From contig JAZBQD010000021.1 of assembly GCA_036583965.1 (NCBI GenBank), positions 18,111,766-18,175,765 of the forward strand: DNA of 64,000 nucleotides. The letters are read 5' to 3'. Under the pieces are notes generated by a model. That model made no database searches, was not told the DNA's origin, and worked only from the letters and a program-made list of their open reading frames with translations. This DNA comes from Prunella strophiata. Lineage: Eukaryota > Chordata > Aves > Passeriformes > Prunellidae. The position numbers were made by a program, and so were the translations under genes. This document shows, piece after piece, positions 26,501 through 41,500 of the stretch. Every line of letters begins with the position of its first letter. Positions within the stretch are counted from its first letter, which is position 1.

Positions 26501-29500
26501 TGTGACACACATCGTGCTGGGGACAGTCCCCCCATGTGCTGCTCTCCCTCTGAGGTCCCTTAACCACAGACCCAAGGGGGACTCTGGCAAGGGAGTAGTT
26601 AAAGCTAAAGGGGAATACAGGCTGGATATTAGGGAAACATGTTTTTACTGAAAAAGTGATAAAGCTCTGGAATTGTCTGCCTGGAGTCACCATCTCTGGA
26701 TGTGTTTAAAAAAGCCTGGATGTGGCACTGGGTGCCAGGATTTAGTTGAGGTGTTGGGGCTGGGTTGGACTGACTCTTGAAGGTCTCTTCCAGCCCAGTG
26801 ATTCTGTTGTCTAAAATGTCCCTTTTACATGTGACATTTTTGACACATGTTCTCTCTCATACCTCTTGGTTGGGATGGTTCACATGACCCAGGTGTGTGG
26901 AACAAGTCAGCTTTGCAAAAGTGCTGTTGAAGAGGCTGACTACTTTTTAAAAATCTTCTTATTCTCTGAAGGTTTTTGCTTTGGATAAAAACCAAAATTG
27001 CAAGGTGTATCATAAACTGTAATAGACATTTGAAGTTATTTTTTTAGCTCTAACTAAAATTATATTGAACCTGTGTTCAAAATTAATATGGAGCTTGACC
27101 CACTGATTCTCATTTTTTGCTTGAAAAGATGATACATTAAGATGTATTGAGGTTCACAAATGGATTTACAGCATGTGGTTTTTTTATATACTTTTGCAGT
27201 GGAATTTCAGGAATATTTTTCTTGCTGTTTCTGGTTCACTGGTGTCTGCAGTGCATTAAAAAGGTGATATGTGAGTATCTGTAGCTTAGGGAATTGAAAA
27301 CTTCAATAAAGAAGTCTTTTATTTGTTCCACCATTGGAGTTATTTAGACTGGCATTGTAAAGCTGCTGTGTCCCTCAGAGTTGTGCCTCCCACTGCAGAA
27401 CCAGTTCCACATTCTCCAGGGGCTGCTGGATGCAGTGTGGCAATGGCTGCCAGTTCTGCAGCACTTGCAGCTGCTCAGGAGGTTTAGGAGCAGGTGAGGG
27501 GGGTTAGGAATTGCCCACCTGTGGTTGCAGCATAGCAAGGGTTCTGTCAGCCCTGAGTCCATAAAATGATGGCAGTGTTTTTATGAGATGTATTCACACT
27601 GTGCTGTGGGTACTTCGTGCTTAGGCTGATCAATGTTCAAGAACCCACCTTAGCTGAAACATTCCAAGGGCAACCTGCAGCAGGCTGAGAGTCAAAAGGT
27701 TTAGGTGTGATTGTTGGCTGTGCAAAGCTTTGTTTCATCCTTTCCCAGTTTGATCTATCTTCAGCTTTTGTCTAAAAAGAGAATATATGTTCCTCATCCT
27801 GAAATGAGTTGCTGAAGAAAGATGCTGATGCTGGGAGGTGAATTGCTTGAGATGCTGGTGAGCCTGCAGTGTGTAACCAAGATAATCTTTATCTCTCAGT
27901 ACTTGTGGTAATCTGCAAGGACGCCTGGAGCTGCAGTGTGGGATTTGATAAATATAGAAGTGTGAGTTCAAGGCATCCTCTCTGAAAATCAAATCTCAAT
28001 TATGATGTTATTTTTAAAGGATTTGGATGTTTCATATGAAACTGATATGAAATGTTCATAGATTTGCTTTGCCTTTAAATAAGTTTCATTTCTTTTTTGT
28101 ACAGCTCCCCCCATACAATGAAACAGTTTCATGTGGTATTAAATCCACAGGTAAGTTTCATGATGGTAAGAAATCAAGATCTTTTTTTTTTTAACTTCAA
28201 GGTTGTGACACTTTCCTGAGATTTACTGTAACCTCTCTTTAAATACAATTGTTACAACTTGCTCAGCACCTACACAGTCATATATTAGGCTGGTTGGATT
28301 TTCAAACTTTATTGAATGATACCTGTGAGAGGTTTTGAAAATCCTGCATTGAACTTTAGCTCATTACAGTGGGCATCTTATTCCTCCTTCACTGTGCAAT
28401 CACACAGTCAGAGTCCTGTGGAAACACTGTAGGATGTGGCTGTGAAAATGAGGGGGGACTGAAGAGCCATAGCATGAGTATTTTCTAACAGTTACAGCAA
28501 GACTGCTCTGCAAGCAGTGCTCTGCTCTGTGCTCCCTTTGACTCTTGTTTCTCCCTGCCTTGGCTATTTTTTCTGAATAATCTGGGTTTTTTTTTTTAAT
28601 CTCTTGATGAAAGTGTGACTGGATTAAAAATAAATTACAGGGTTCCCCTTTTAAAGCTGTAACACTCACAGGTCTCCTCTGCCTCAACCTGACTTTGCTT
28701 CAGAGTTGCAAGAAGTGGACAGGTAGGTGGGAGCTGCCCTGGGATCCTCACTGTAAATTACAAACTCCCACAGAATTTTAAGCAGCAGGTAAATTAGTTT
28801 TTGGTTTACTCTGTGGACCAGAGGAGAGCAAGGCAGCTGAGACTTAGATGTATAGGAAAATGACTCCAGGTCTCCTTAGAAAATCATGGAAGTATCTGAC
28901 TGAACATTTCTCAAAAGTGCTCAGAATAGAACCAAATTACACATTAGTGTTTAACACCTGATCATTGTGCTTAAAGACTTTGGCCTTCCTTTTATAGATG
29001 AACAAGATAGACAGTCAGAAAGAAGGACCACAGGTCTCATTTGAGAGCAGATCAGCAGCACATCTGACAATTCAGGAGTTTTATTTACTACAGAACCAGT
29101 TTTAGGACCCTGAGTAGTTCTGAATAGGAGTTAGAAAGGTTCTTTAAAAAGACAAGTATGGTGTGAATTGTCTGTTGGTGACAGGGACATCCAGTCATAT
29201 ATTTCTTTGTCTAACTGGATTTAAGTTTTGTTCTTTCATACTGAGATTTTAATGTTGACAAGCCATACAGAAAGATGGTTTGTACAAATGTCTTTCAGAT
29301 CATTCCTAGACCTTGAGAGAACCCCTCCCAGCCCTGAGATTAGGTAATGACAGCAAATTAGGTTTTGCTTGAAAAATGTCTTTAACAAGCTTGCACTGTA
29401 CTGTGCATGCACACTATCACTGTGATGGCTGCAGAGGAAGCTGTGCAAACTAAACTGGAATGCTTGGTTATGCAGAATATTTATATTTATATATAATGAC

Positions 29501-32500
29501 ATACACTTACCATGTTACCATTCCCCATAGTCTTCATTTTTTTCTGTACTTATCTTCAGTGTTTAACTTTATTACAGGATCAGAATATCTGTTAATCCCT
29601 ACTAGGAGTAATCAAATCATGGCTTGAGCTCTAATATGCAGAACTCTGTTCACACTAATTAGTACTGTGCATTCACAGATTTTGGGGTTGTACACAGACT
29701 GTCCTAGGAGCATCTGTTGGTGCTTGTTTCAATATGTGTGCCATGTTGTTCATGGCACAGAGTTCTGTTTCAATCCATTCAGAAATAGAGCTGTGAACTA
29801 GATTGAAACAAAGATGCCCTGAAGCAAAGTGGAAAGTCAAAACAAATAAGAAAAAAAGTTACCTCTTATTTTTCTCAAATGAAGCTTGACACAATCTTAC
29901 AGCAAATGAGCTTCTGCCAGTCATTCCATAGACTAACTGTACAGTAGCTGCTGGTATTTATTATTCTAATCCTGCTGTAAGGTACAAAGATTAATTACTC
30001 AGCTGTAACTTCCTAATTTGTGTGTTAAATGCTACGACATCAGTTATGTTCCTGGCAAGGTTTCAGCCTATGATGTTCTGTAAGGGATGTGTTCTGTTTT
30101 CTGCTCCCCACTAGCCCTGAGTGGGCTTTTGTGGTTGTTTGGTGTACAATAAACTGATACATTCACCAAAACTAGAAAAATTGATCCCTTGGATGATGTT
30201 TTTTGCCAGGTTAGCTCTGGGTCACACAAGTGCTGGGAGCTTGCTGGGAAGAGAGGAGCAGGACAGGGGTACAGAGGTGATAACTTTTACCTTGGGCTTG
30301 ACTTGCCCATGGAGGGAAACCACATTCTTTGTTTTGAAGCAATTACTATTTTCTTTAACTTGGCTTTTGGAAAAGAAGTAGTCATGGGTTATTTGAACTG
30401 ATAGGAACTTGAAATGTGCTCAATAATTAATTTGTATCAAGGTTGGAGGAATATTGGGTGTTACCAATTGTTGCCTGTGCTTTGTGCTTTTGTTGTAACA
30501 AAGGGTAGAAAGAACCAGCTCTTGGTTCATGCTTGAGCTGAAGGAGTCACTCCAGAAACAGATGAGCTAGTGAGGAATGGTTTTGTTGTGGATTTATATC
30601 CCTTAAAGCCCCTAAAAGTTTGCATTTGCACTCAGGTGAAGCAGTTTGGAGCTGTGTGTGCACAGCCAGCCCCTGGGGCGGGAGGTGCTGCCTGAGCTCT
30701 CCCAGTGCACATCAGGCACAGCTTCCCCCTCCCTGGCTCCAGGCTGCTGATTTTTATAGAAGGAACTTCAGCCCTCTCTTCTGGGTGCTGATGGCTCCTC
30801 AGTGATTGCAGAAGTGGTTGGTGAATGGTAGACAGGGTGATAAAAATGCTTTCTCACAGGGAGAGGGGAAAAATTTAGAAATTAGAAATTTGAAATTCAC
30901 TGTCTTCCTAAGATGATTTAGAGAAACCAGATGTGTGTGGAATTTTTACCCTTTTTTATTCTTAAAAATTCTCCTTTAATCTGATTGGCAGCAAGATTGA
31001 AGTTGATATGTGACCTGTTTGCTTCTCATGTAGTGAGATTAATAGATCAATGCAGAATAGCAATTAACATCTTTATAATTTGTTCATTAAATCATAATAT
31101 GTTGTAGTGCATGGATAAGTCAGACCTCAGCACACATTAAATGTTTGTTACTCTTCATTTGATGTTAAAAAATGCAGATTCTTGTTCCTTTCACATTTTT
31201 ACAGCTAAAATACTTGTCAGCAGATTTTTCTAGAAAATACCCAGATGCAAAACTTTTATATTGACAGTCATATATCACAATATTCCCTATTAGCTTGTTT
31301 TCCCAGAGGATTATTTCCTTAGGTGTATGAATAACTTCTTTTCTGGGAACTGTTGGTTGCTTTTTGTTGTGTTTAAAAAAAAAAATCCACCTCATTTTTA
31401 GTGAGTCTGATGTACTTGAAAATATGTATTTGTAGATGTCATGCATAATGTAAGTTGCACAAAATCTTAACGCTTAGTGGTGTATCCACTTAATTCCTTT
31501 GGAATTAATGTCTAGTGTTGTTTGGTTCTGTAGTAAGTCTTAAAAATTGGAAACGTGTGTTTTAGCCCCCATGGTTGAGGAAACACAAAATATTAAAATG
31601 TAACGTCTTTGAAACAGTAACATAGATATCATAAAGACCTGCAGAGCTTTAAAATGTCAGCTTACCTTCAGAATTCCTGAAACTGTTTCATTAATTTTAT
31701 ATCTTTACTCAGTAGTTACAGAAATAGTTGTAGCTGAAGTATTCAGTGTTGCCACTTAGCACACATACATTATAACAATAAATAAATTTCAGGAAATTGC
31801 GGAACTTGGTGACTGACAATATTTTCTGGTACTCACATCTGCCATGAGAATATTTCTTTAGTTCCAGGGCAAATAAATAAATCAATAAAACAAACAAAAA
31901 ACTGTCATAAGTTTTCAGTACACCTTCTGTGTACAAGTTGAATGCTGATTTTATGTTGAGGAATGTGTTGTATTTCGTGCCATAAAATCCTGGATACGTA
32001 TATGTCATTGCTCTCACATGGTAGTAAATTTGTGATAAAATTAAAGAAGTTATAAATGAGCCTGGAGGCTCGAAAGCTTTAATTGCAGTATTCCATGCAA
32101 TTAATAAATATATTTTTCAGTTATTAAGGATTATGGTAAATGTTTGGTTACGATAAATCACACAAGGAAAACCAAACCCAGCCCCTCAAAAAGCAAACCT
32201 GACATATAGGAAAGTTAAAAAGGCAAAGGCTTGGATTTTGTAATTGAACAGACTGGCTTGAAAAAAGCGTGGAATTAAGTATTGCACTATATTTTATAGG
32301 CAGTTATCCAGTAATTAATTTAATACAGATTATTCCTATAGACCTTGGACTTTAATAGTTTTTCTTATGAGGGGAATTTGATAGGGATTATGTGCAGGAG
32401 CTGTGCAGTGATTTGCAAAGTGCATAACTCTGATTAAGAAAGCAGAGCATGATTCAGGTTATCTTTAAGAAAATGATCTTCTGAAAGATCTTCTTCATGA

Positions 32501-35500
32501 TCTTGTCATGGTTGAGAATGAGAATTCCTTTTGCTTGGGGAGCGTACTTTGTTTTCTGAGTTACAGGAAAATAGGAGAGTGTTTTTCTTGCTTTTGTAGC
32601 TTTTTGATTCAATGTGATTCTCTAACTGAGATCTGCTTTCTCTTGTCCAGGGGAAGAGTATCAGAGAATTGAATTTGGTGTTAATGAAGTTATCGAGACT
32701 CAGTCATCTGTCCTGAATAACACCGACTACAGTATTTCCAGCACTCTGAATCCTCAGGCTCCAGAATTCATTCTCAGCTGTGCACCTGCTCAGAAAACCC
32801 CAGATGATGCTCTCAGCGACACAAACTACAACTCCATTGACTGCCAGTTCAGTGACCCCACCCTGGCTCTGGACAGCGGCTCCAACGCCGAAAACGACGC
32901 CTTGGCTGGGGGCCTTGGGCAGAGGGAGCGGAAGAAGAAGAAAAAAAGACCCCCTGGATACTACAGTTACTTGGAAGATGTCCCTGACGGCGTGGCTGCC
33001 CCGGAGGCGCTGGTGAACGGCCACGCCTCGGCCGCGGGACTCAACAGCCTGAGCGCGGAGGACACGGAGCTGGCAGGAGACCTCCCCTCGCTGGCCACGC
33101 CCAGGACTTGCAGCAGCCCCGCCAGCTCCGTGGACTTCCTGGCCGGAGCTGCGTGTGCCGAGCCCGGCGCCGGCGCCGCAGCCCCCGGCAGGACTGCCGG
33201 GCAGCCCGAGGTATGCCGCCTTGCTCATTCTGAACAGTTCTGCCTCCCCTCGGAGGCCGTCAGAGAGAGCCCCCTAAGGACAGCTGTTGTACAGGCTTAT
33301 GCTGGTACTGATACTACTGAAACTCTTGGCGTTACTAATGGACAAACACTTGAATCCTCTGGTGAGGACACAGCTGCCAATGGGGTAGAATTGCACACTG
33401 TGGAAAGCACTGACTCAGACCAAGCTAAGCCTGAGGAAGCTTCACCTACTACTGAGGCAACGGTCCCGCTTGCAGGATCAGTCCCTGTTAATCAGCCTGC
33501 AAAGTCGTGGGCTAGTCTTTTTCACAATTCCAAGCCCTCTGCTTCCACATCTGTGGTCTATGTTGAGACTAAGTATACCCCTCCTGCCACATCTCCTCTG
33601 GTCCCTGAAAAACAGGTTGAAGTCAAAGAGGGACCTGTTCCAGTTTCAGAGGATCCCGTAGCCATAAAGATTGCAGGTATAGTTAACACACACGAGTGGA
33701 TGTTGCACTGCAAGGGTATTAGCTGTGCTTGTAAACAGGAGTGTGCAATATTGATAGAGAACATTCCTCTGGTAATGAGCTGACTGTTCAAACACTGCAT
33801 GAAGGATGTCATTTGAATAAGCCAGTTTGTATCCCCCTGAGTAAACATTCCAACCAGGCATTGCCATGTCATTATCCCAGATACGGGGAAACTATTGCTG
33901 CTTGTCAAACAACTTGTCAAACAGTCTGTGGAAGTGATCTGTGGTTTCAAATAGGCTGTGTGCTGTTATAAAAAGGAGAATAATATGTTAGGTTTGTTCA
34001 GAAAATGGTGTGTTACATTAGCCAGTATTTACAATTTTGTAGGATTCCATTACAAGAAAAGTATTACTGTATTTATACCAAAGTAGCTGAAATTCCTGGG
34101 CACAGAACAGCAGTTGAAGTGTAATGGCTACATAGCTCTTGCTTCAGAAATTTCAATTCAGGAATAATCATATTTACTAATATGCTTCTTGAGGGGTCTG
34201 TTCTTCCAGTTTAACCATTATAAACAGTATTGCTTTATCCATAACCAATGCTAGCTCTTCCCTGCTAGCTGCCCCCAGTTCAAGAATAACCCTAAGGAGC
34301 TGTTCAGAGGAGACATCAGGACAGGGAATGAGTGATACAAAAGCTTTGACTCTTGGTCCTGTCATATTTGTGGTCCTAATGGGAAATGCTAGAAACTGCA
34401 GGAGGCTGGTAGTGCAGATTCAGCCACAAATGGTGAAGTGCATTCTCCCAGCTTGGGTGCATTTTGTGTCACTGACTCACCAGTGTTGGAACCAAAGTAA
34501 TTATTTTAAATCTGTGAAGTGGTCATTGTGTGAGAAGGCTTTGTGCAGAGTCCTGCTGTTTATGCTGCAAGCTAATTTTCAGGTACAATGCTGTTTTGAA
34601 AGTGACAACTTCAAGTCAGGTTTCCACTCTGAACAGAAGCTGGACCTGGAGATGATGATCAGAGTGCCCAGAATTGTGTGCTGCCTCTCCTCCCCTCCTT
34701 ACTCAGCAATGGTTTCGTTACTCAGAATTGTCTGTTGAGAGAAAAGCTGTCAGAATAATTTATACTTCAGTGTATTTTCCACTTAAGTGCTACAAACACT
34801 GTATTAAAACAATATATATATATAAATATAAAAGCAGGTGATTACAGTCTGTATGAACCCATATGGAGAATGTTGTCTTAAAATCTCAAGCTATCACTTG
34901 GTAATGATTTTTAACTTAAAACTATTTTGTGACCATCATAAAGCTACTATTGCTTGTCATAAATGGAAAAGATTTTTTCTCTTGTCCGAGTTGTTCCAGC
35001 TGTAAGTTAACTTTCTAGACTTCCACTGTTTCTGTACTATTTTTTTGCCACCAGGTGGGAGCAGAGCTTTTTATTCTGTCTTCACTGTAGTAAAACACAA
35101 ATGTAACTTTTACCCAGTTTTCTTCTGCACCCTTCACTATTGGGCTGAGGAATAATCTGAATATAGATAAAAGGAGTTACTCTGCTCATTGTGGCTGATC
35201 TAGGTAGGAGTTAGTGCTGCAATTCCTGTAATTCAGATGCTGCTGATTTTTGTGTAAAATATTTACTTGAAGATCTGAATGACATGTGACCAGTACTTTG
35301 CTCTGTGGAAAATGATGTTTTTCTTTATTTTCTTTATTTTCTGTATATGTGCTTGAGTGTTCTTTGTCCTGTTTGAAAAGCAGGTACCTGAGTGCTTTGT
35401 TCATCCACCCACACTCAAAAATGTGTTACAAGAATTCCAGTTCATGCTTTCCAGACAGGTCATTGCTCTGTTCTGTATATATTTAATTTCAAATCTCTTG

Positions 35501-38500
35501 CCTCAGTGATCATCACTGTGTGAGGGTCTGTGTGTTTGTCAGGTGTGTTCCTTGTTTTTCCTGTGGCTGAGTTGAGATCCTCTTGTTGGATTTGTTGGGA
35601 ATTCAGCAGCTTCAGCTCATGCCAGTGGGAATGAATTTTTGACTACAAGTGCCATAGGGTGCTGGACACAGCTAAACTCTACACCTGAAGTATCTTGAGT
35701 TAGCAGGCAAAATTAACAAATTAAATTAACAACCCAGTGCTGGAAGTTCTTCTGCACAGATTTTATTTAGAACAGCACACAAGAAGAGAAGAGGCTTTTC
35801 CAGGGACAAATTGTTGGTTTGTACTTCAATTTCAGCAGTTATTACAAGGGAGGTTAATGATTCACAGGCACCCTGAAGATAATTTAATGCTGCTTGGTTC
35901 AGCCTGCAGAGATCTGTAGTTCCTTTAGCCTCAAAGACAGAAGCTACATAAGGTAAGGAGATGATCAGGGCTAGAAAATAAATAGACCAGACAAATTTCA
36001 TCTTGATGAGAAAGTGTCCAAGATCTATCTGTTGTGCTGGTGCTGCACTTGAGTGTTTAGAAAGGGACAAGTGCAGTAATTATGCACCACAGCCTAATTT
36101 AGATGCTAAGACAAACAGTTTAATAATTATTATCTAAGGGATGGTAAGGTTATAAATGATATTTGTAAAAAATATGACTCTTCAAGGCTTTACTTACCAC
36201 GTTTCACAGTTGGTCCCCTACAATTATAACCTGATAATTAATAATGCCTTATGTAGCGTTGGAAATAACCTAAAGAAAGAAGTGATTGGAAAAATATGAA
36301 TTCTTTGAGTAGTCTTTTAACTGTTCTTGGTGATCTTAGGAAAAATTGCAGTGAGAGAATCTAAAATGATTTTCTGAATCATGTTTTCTTGCAGTGTTTT
36401 CACTGTGGATGATGGAGGGTAACAGTACCCATAAAATTTGTTTACAGCAGGCAGGATTTCAGATGAATCAAAGAACAGAAACTTTTAAGATCTGACTAAA
36501 TCTGGAATGATTTTAAATTAGGAGGAAGGGAATCCAATAAATGCAAGTATGGAAGGCACCAGAATAGAAACCAAATGCAAGTACAATGTGAAGAACTATT
36601 GGTAGACATATTAGAGAGAAGGATCTGAAAGTTGTAGGGAATTGATAAGTAGTATCAATAAGTAGTATCAGCTTTAGTACAGCTGAAGAAAACAAAGGTT
36701 TTTTTTTTTCCCCCAGTGTGTGTTAATACTAATTAACATGGAAAATAACTAATTCTGCTGTTGCTGTTGAGGATGTGATGCAATGGCATTCCTTGGGCAT
36801 TCCTTCTGAAGGAAAATTTCATGGTGCAGCAGGAAAAATGGAAATAAGATTTAAAAACCATGTGGGCAAACATAAAATATTCAGATTTAATTTGTCTTGG
36901 ATGGTATTGTTGGTGTGACCATGGTTGTAAATCCAAATTTACAAAACAAATTCATAAGAAGATGGCAATTTACAGTTCTGCCTAGGCTGGTGGTAAAATG
37001 AAAATAGTTCAGATTGTAAGAAAGGTGTTCCAGTGTTGTATAGTAGATTTCTTTCTCATTGTAAAGGTAGGTAAATGTTTGAGCAAGGAGTTGTGGAGAC
37101 ATCCAGGATCTGGGTGTTTTATAATCTTCAGAAATGCAGCCTTTTGTACATTGAAACTTCATTCTTACAGACATGTTTTTGTTTAGGGTCATCCAACAGT
37201 GTTTTTACTGGAAGTTTTTAAATCATTGTCCAGATTTGGGGAAAGATCAGTGTGACAGAGACAATGTTCTCTAAATCAGGGCCTTAATCCAAGTGTTCAG
37301 TTCCTAACTTGTAACCACCCTTCTGTCTTCAGCATGGACACCCTATCCAAGGGCTTCTCTTTCCTTAAACTCTGGACTTGCTTTGTTAGGAAATCACCTT
37401 GTTCAAAAAAATTTGAGAGGTAATTGTAATAACAAAACCCAATGAATGAACTTCAGCAAAATGCTTTGTGTTTACCAACAGAAATATCTAACCATTCCCT
37501 CATTTCACGAATCAGTACCCTCCAAAAGAAATTAGTTTTCTGGGTGATGGCATGAGCTTTCCAACAGGTTTTGAACTTCTAAGATTTTCTCATGGTTGTA
37601 AGTCTATTTTTCTTCTGATAACACTTGTAAAAGTTCTTTAGTTACTGTGTGTTAGATGTAAGCTGGAAATGTGCTGTTGAATGTAATTGCTGTAGACAAA
37701 CCCAAGTCTTTGTTAAAAGAAAAACTGTTAAAAGAAAAAGGAATTGCACTGGAGCCTGTTCACAAAGCAGCTTTGTGACCACAAGAGGATGCTAAAGGTC
37801 CTCTTAATATCTTTATTGAGTATGATGCAAAAATGGGGAAGAAAAGAGTTAATGTAAAAAGTTATTGATAGACACAAAAAATATAAACTTTCCCATTACT
37901 TTTATCCTTATTTTCAACAATGATGAGTTATGTTAACAGAAATATTGTGTGTGAACACAGATCAAATGTTGCTGCTCTAACAATACATTCTGAAGTACTT
38001 TAGCAGTAATTTAATAACATATTTTAGCCCTCACTAGAAAAGAATCTTATGTGCATCTGTGCTACATTATCTTCCATTTTACATTTCTTTGCTGGCTGCT
38101 CTTTCAGGTGGCATGTTTTTTATGTAATAGACAATTGAATTAAACATTTTCTCTTTTTTTGGTCAATTTTGTTTGCTTAGAACTGATGTTATCTGCAGGA
38201 ATAGGATCTTATAGATAGGGAGATAGCTTGGCAGTAGAAGGATATGGATTTTGTTTGCAGTTCTGTCACCTCCTCTGCTTGCTTTCAGCTTTGTGCCTCT
38301 GCTTTTGTACCTATATCATGTTATTTTATCTTTTTAGCTCTTTAGTGAACAGCTCAAATTATTTCAGATTATAGCATGTAAGAGCTTTAGAGCCCCTCAC
38401 AATTATTATAAAAATAAATAACCCCACTGGTACACAATTGCTATATTTACTTAAAATTCATATTTTGTCTTGTATACACCTTATTTTGCAAGTTTAAAGT

Positions 38501-41500
38501 ATATGAGCTCCAATAGTTTCTTTAAGCAGTTCTTATTTAGGTTTCTAAATAACAGGTCAGGATTCCTGGAAAAGCTCCCTTTGTTGCTCTTGGTTTCATA
38601 ACTGGGACAGACTAATGTGCAGTGGTTTTCTAAGTTTTAAACTTGGGTTTTGAAAGCAGGAAAGAGTAGGAATTACATTATGTAGGGCTGTTATCTCATA
38701 GATTTTGGAAAGTGTTACATAAAACAGTGTGTTCTGCAGAGCAGAGCACATCAGTCTGTGTGTTTGCACTGAGATGATTTTGTTGTAAGATAGTGGATGG
38801 TGAAACTTCTGAACTGAGACTGCTGTGTTGGCCTCATCCTTCTTCAAAGCAGAAAAATGTGGGAAATACTTCATAAAACTGGTGACAAGTAATTCCAGCT
38901 AATGGCATTTTCATATCTGTGTATGTATCTATGTAGCAATGTAAATAAAATATCTGGATTTAGGAAAACAAACACCCAAATCAATAGGTCCTGTTTTGGA
39001 ATGACAGTGATCAGTTTTGTAGTCAGCATCTCCTGATCTGAATCCTGGCATCTTCGGTGGAAGGAAAACGTCTGGTTTGGAATGTGAGCAGTGGGTAAAT
39101 GGAGTGGAAATCATTTGCTGAAGGTTCTGGGAATCTTGTTCATTGATTTGAATCACTGTGTAATGCTGCAGCAAATATTTGTTTGATGGCCACAAGAGTT
39201 TTGTTGATGCTCAATTTACTGTTTCTTATTCTGCAGAAATACTGGAAAATGTAAGACTAATACATAAACCAGTGTCTTTGCAACCCCGAGGGCTGATCAA
39301 CAAAGGAAACTGGTGCTACATCAATGCTGTATCCTTCCCTGGGAAAAAATTAATGCTCTTAAGTTGATATTTTTATATTATATCTGTCAGAGTTTTTGTG
39401 GATTGTTCTGGTAAGTATTTTATAAAAGTGTTTTGTTTTCCCAGATCCTGCTCCCGTGGTTAAAATGTTGAAATGTAGCAGCCAGAAATCCAGGCGGATT
39501 TTGGATCATTGAACCTGGTGTGCAGGGTTCCCCTTGCAATCTTCTTTGCAGTTTGTTACCTGTGTCAAAATATTTCAGAACTTCTCTGACTGAAACCCTT
39601 GTGATTTCTAGCAGTGTTTCCCCCTGGCCCTGTGCATTCATTTAAATGGTTATTTCTCTTTTACACCTGAAGTAACTGTGCTTACACTTAGGCTTTGTTT
39701 TGCAGTTTTGAGTGGATCATTTGGGTTTGTGCTGAGCAGGTTGTCACTTTTGTATAATCTGTGTAAAGCAGCATTTAATTTAAATTAATCCTACTACAAG
39801 CTTACATATGGACGATGAGCTTGCTCTTAATGAATTGGAGTTCTATTCCCCTGCAAAAATAACATTTACCCTGAGGAACAGAAAGCACCTTCCCTCCATG
39901 GTATATTACTATTAATAAAAATATTAATAATTAAGAAAAATTATCTCCCATGTCAGCAAGGTGACACTTGGGATATTTCTAGTGCTGGTACTGTTAGTGA
40001 AAAATGTTAACACCAGTTTCAAGAGTGATCATGGCAGATCCTAATAAACTAGTTTCTAGGCCAACAACTGTGCTTTAAATAAAGCTTTTATTGTACATCA
40101 CCAGTTCTGCACTCATTTGGATATATACACTATACATCTTAGCTCCCATTTTATCCATCATGAAGTTCTACATTGGAATTTATTACTCAGTTTTTGCACA
40201 CTCTAGGGATCAAATTAATCTCTTCAGTTGTTGAGATTGATGCCTTGTTTTGTTATTTCACTTTCCCTCCAGTTTTTTAGTGCATTTTTTCTGTTCACTG
40301 CTCTCACCTGAAGTTGTGATGTTTTCAGAATATTATTCTTCCATTCTGGAGTTTTCCAGGTTGCTCTTTGCAGTGCACAATGTCTCACATCTCAGCAGGT
40401 TTTGCTTTGGTTGTAGGGGTGACTCAGCACCTATAAGTTTCAGGTGGTTTCTTCCATTCTTCTCAGAAAATGTGTTCCAGGTTATCTCCTGCCAGTTTTC
40501 AAATGGTTAATTCTCTCCTGCTCCTGGATGAAATGTTTCCTTACCCATGAATTAAAGTTTTTACCATGATTAAGATGTCAGTGAAATCACTGCATGTTAC
40601 AAAATGCTGGGTTTTTTTAAATACAACTTCTGTACATTATTGGTTAATGTTGTGATAAAGCTTAATCCTCTTTTCCAGTTAAATTCTTGGATTGATCTGC
40701 CTAATAAAAATTACAGCTCTGTTTTTCCCTATCGTTTGCATATAATTGAATATTTGATTAAAACACAGATGCCATTTTCTGCATATTTCCTTAATGCCAC
40801 TGCATAGACCCTGCAAGCCTTGGTTGCTTGCCCTCCAATGTATCATTTAATGAAGTCCATTCCAATGTATTCCAAATCGCAGAGGCCGTGCACCTCCACA
40901 CCAATGCTAGACAGTTTGTAAGTAGCTTGGGAAAAAAGGAATCAAATCTGGGATCTGGCTAAACTCATTCAGAAATACCTGACAATGGCTGTTGGTAGAA
41001 GCTGATAAATGTGTCCAGAAGTTTTATCATGTGTTTTTGGGTGACACTTTTCTAATGAACTTGGTGTTTTATGAGTGCTTGGCTTGTCAAGGAAGATAAT
41101 TCCTGTTGCCTTGGGAGTATCAGTGTTGTGCAGTGTTTAATGTGCAAAAATGAACTGTGAGAGGTGCAAGGACCAGCCCAACACCTGGGTTTCACTGCAG
41201 TGATCAGGTGGATTTCTATGTCTGAACTTCACCCAGATTTCTGTGATATCTTGATTTTTGTCAGAATGACTGTTCTAATTTTATTATTTGTTCTAAGTGT
41301 TAAATTGCTGCTCATGTCCAGTTGCTTCCTTTCTGTTTCAGTGTTCGTTTAATGAATGAGTTCACTAATATGCCTGTACCTCCTAAAGCAAAGCAAGGTG
41401 AGTGGGAACAGGGGCACAAAGCAGCAAGTGATGGGGAGAAGCTTTTGGGGTAAAGATCTGCTTGGGGGGAGGTGTTGGACCTTGGATTTTTCTTCTTCTG

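Noticed and set aside
33677..33783. Read-through of USP10 exon 4 past 33676 as coding
   Set aside because: The donor GCAG-gtatag joins exon 5 in phase and restores the conserved IAE..LENV sequence; the read-through residues match nothing in the family.
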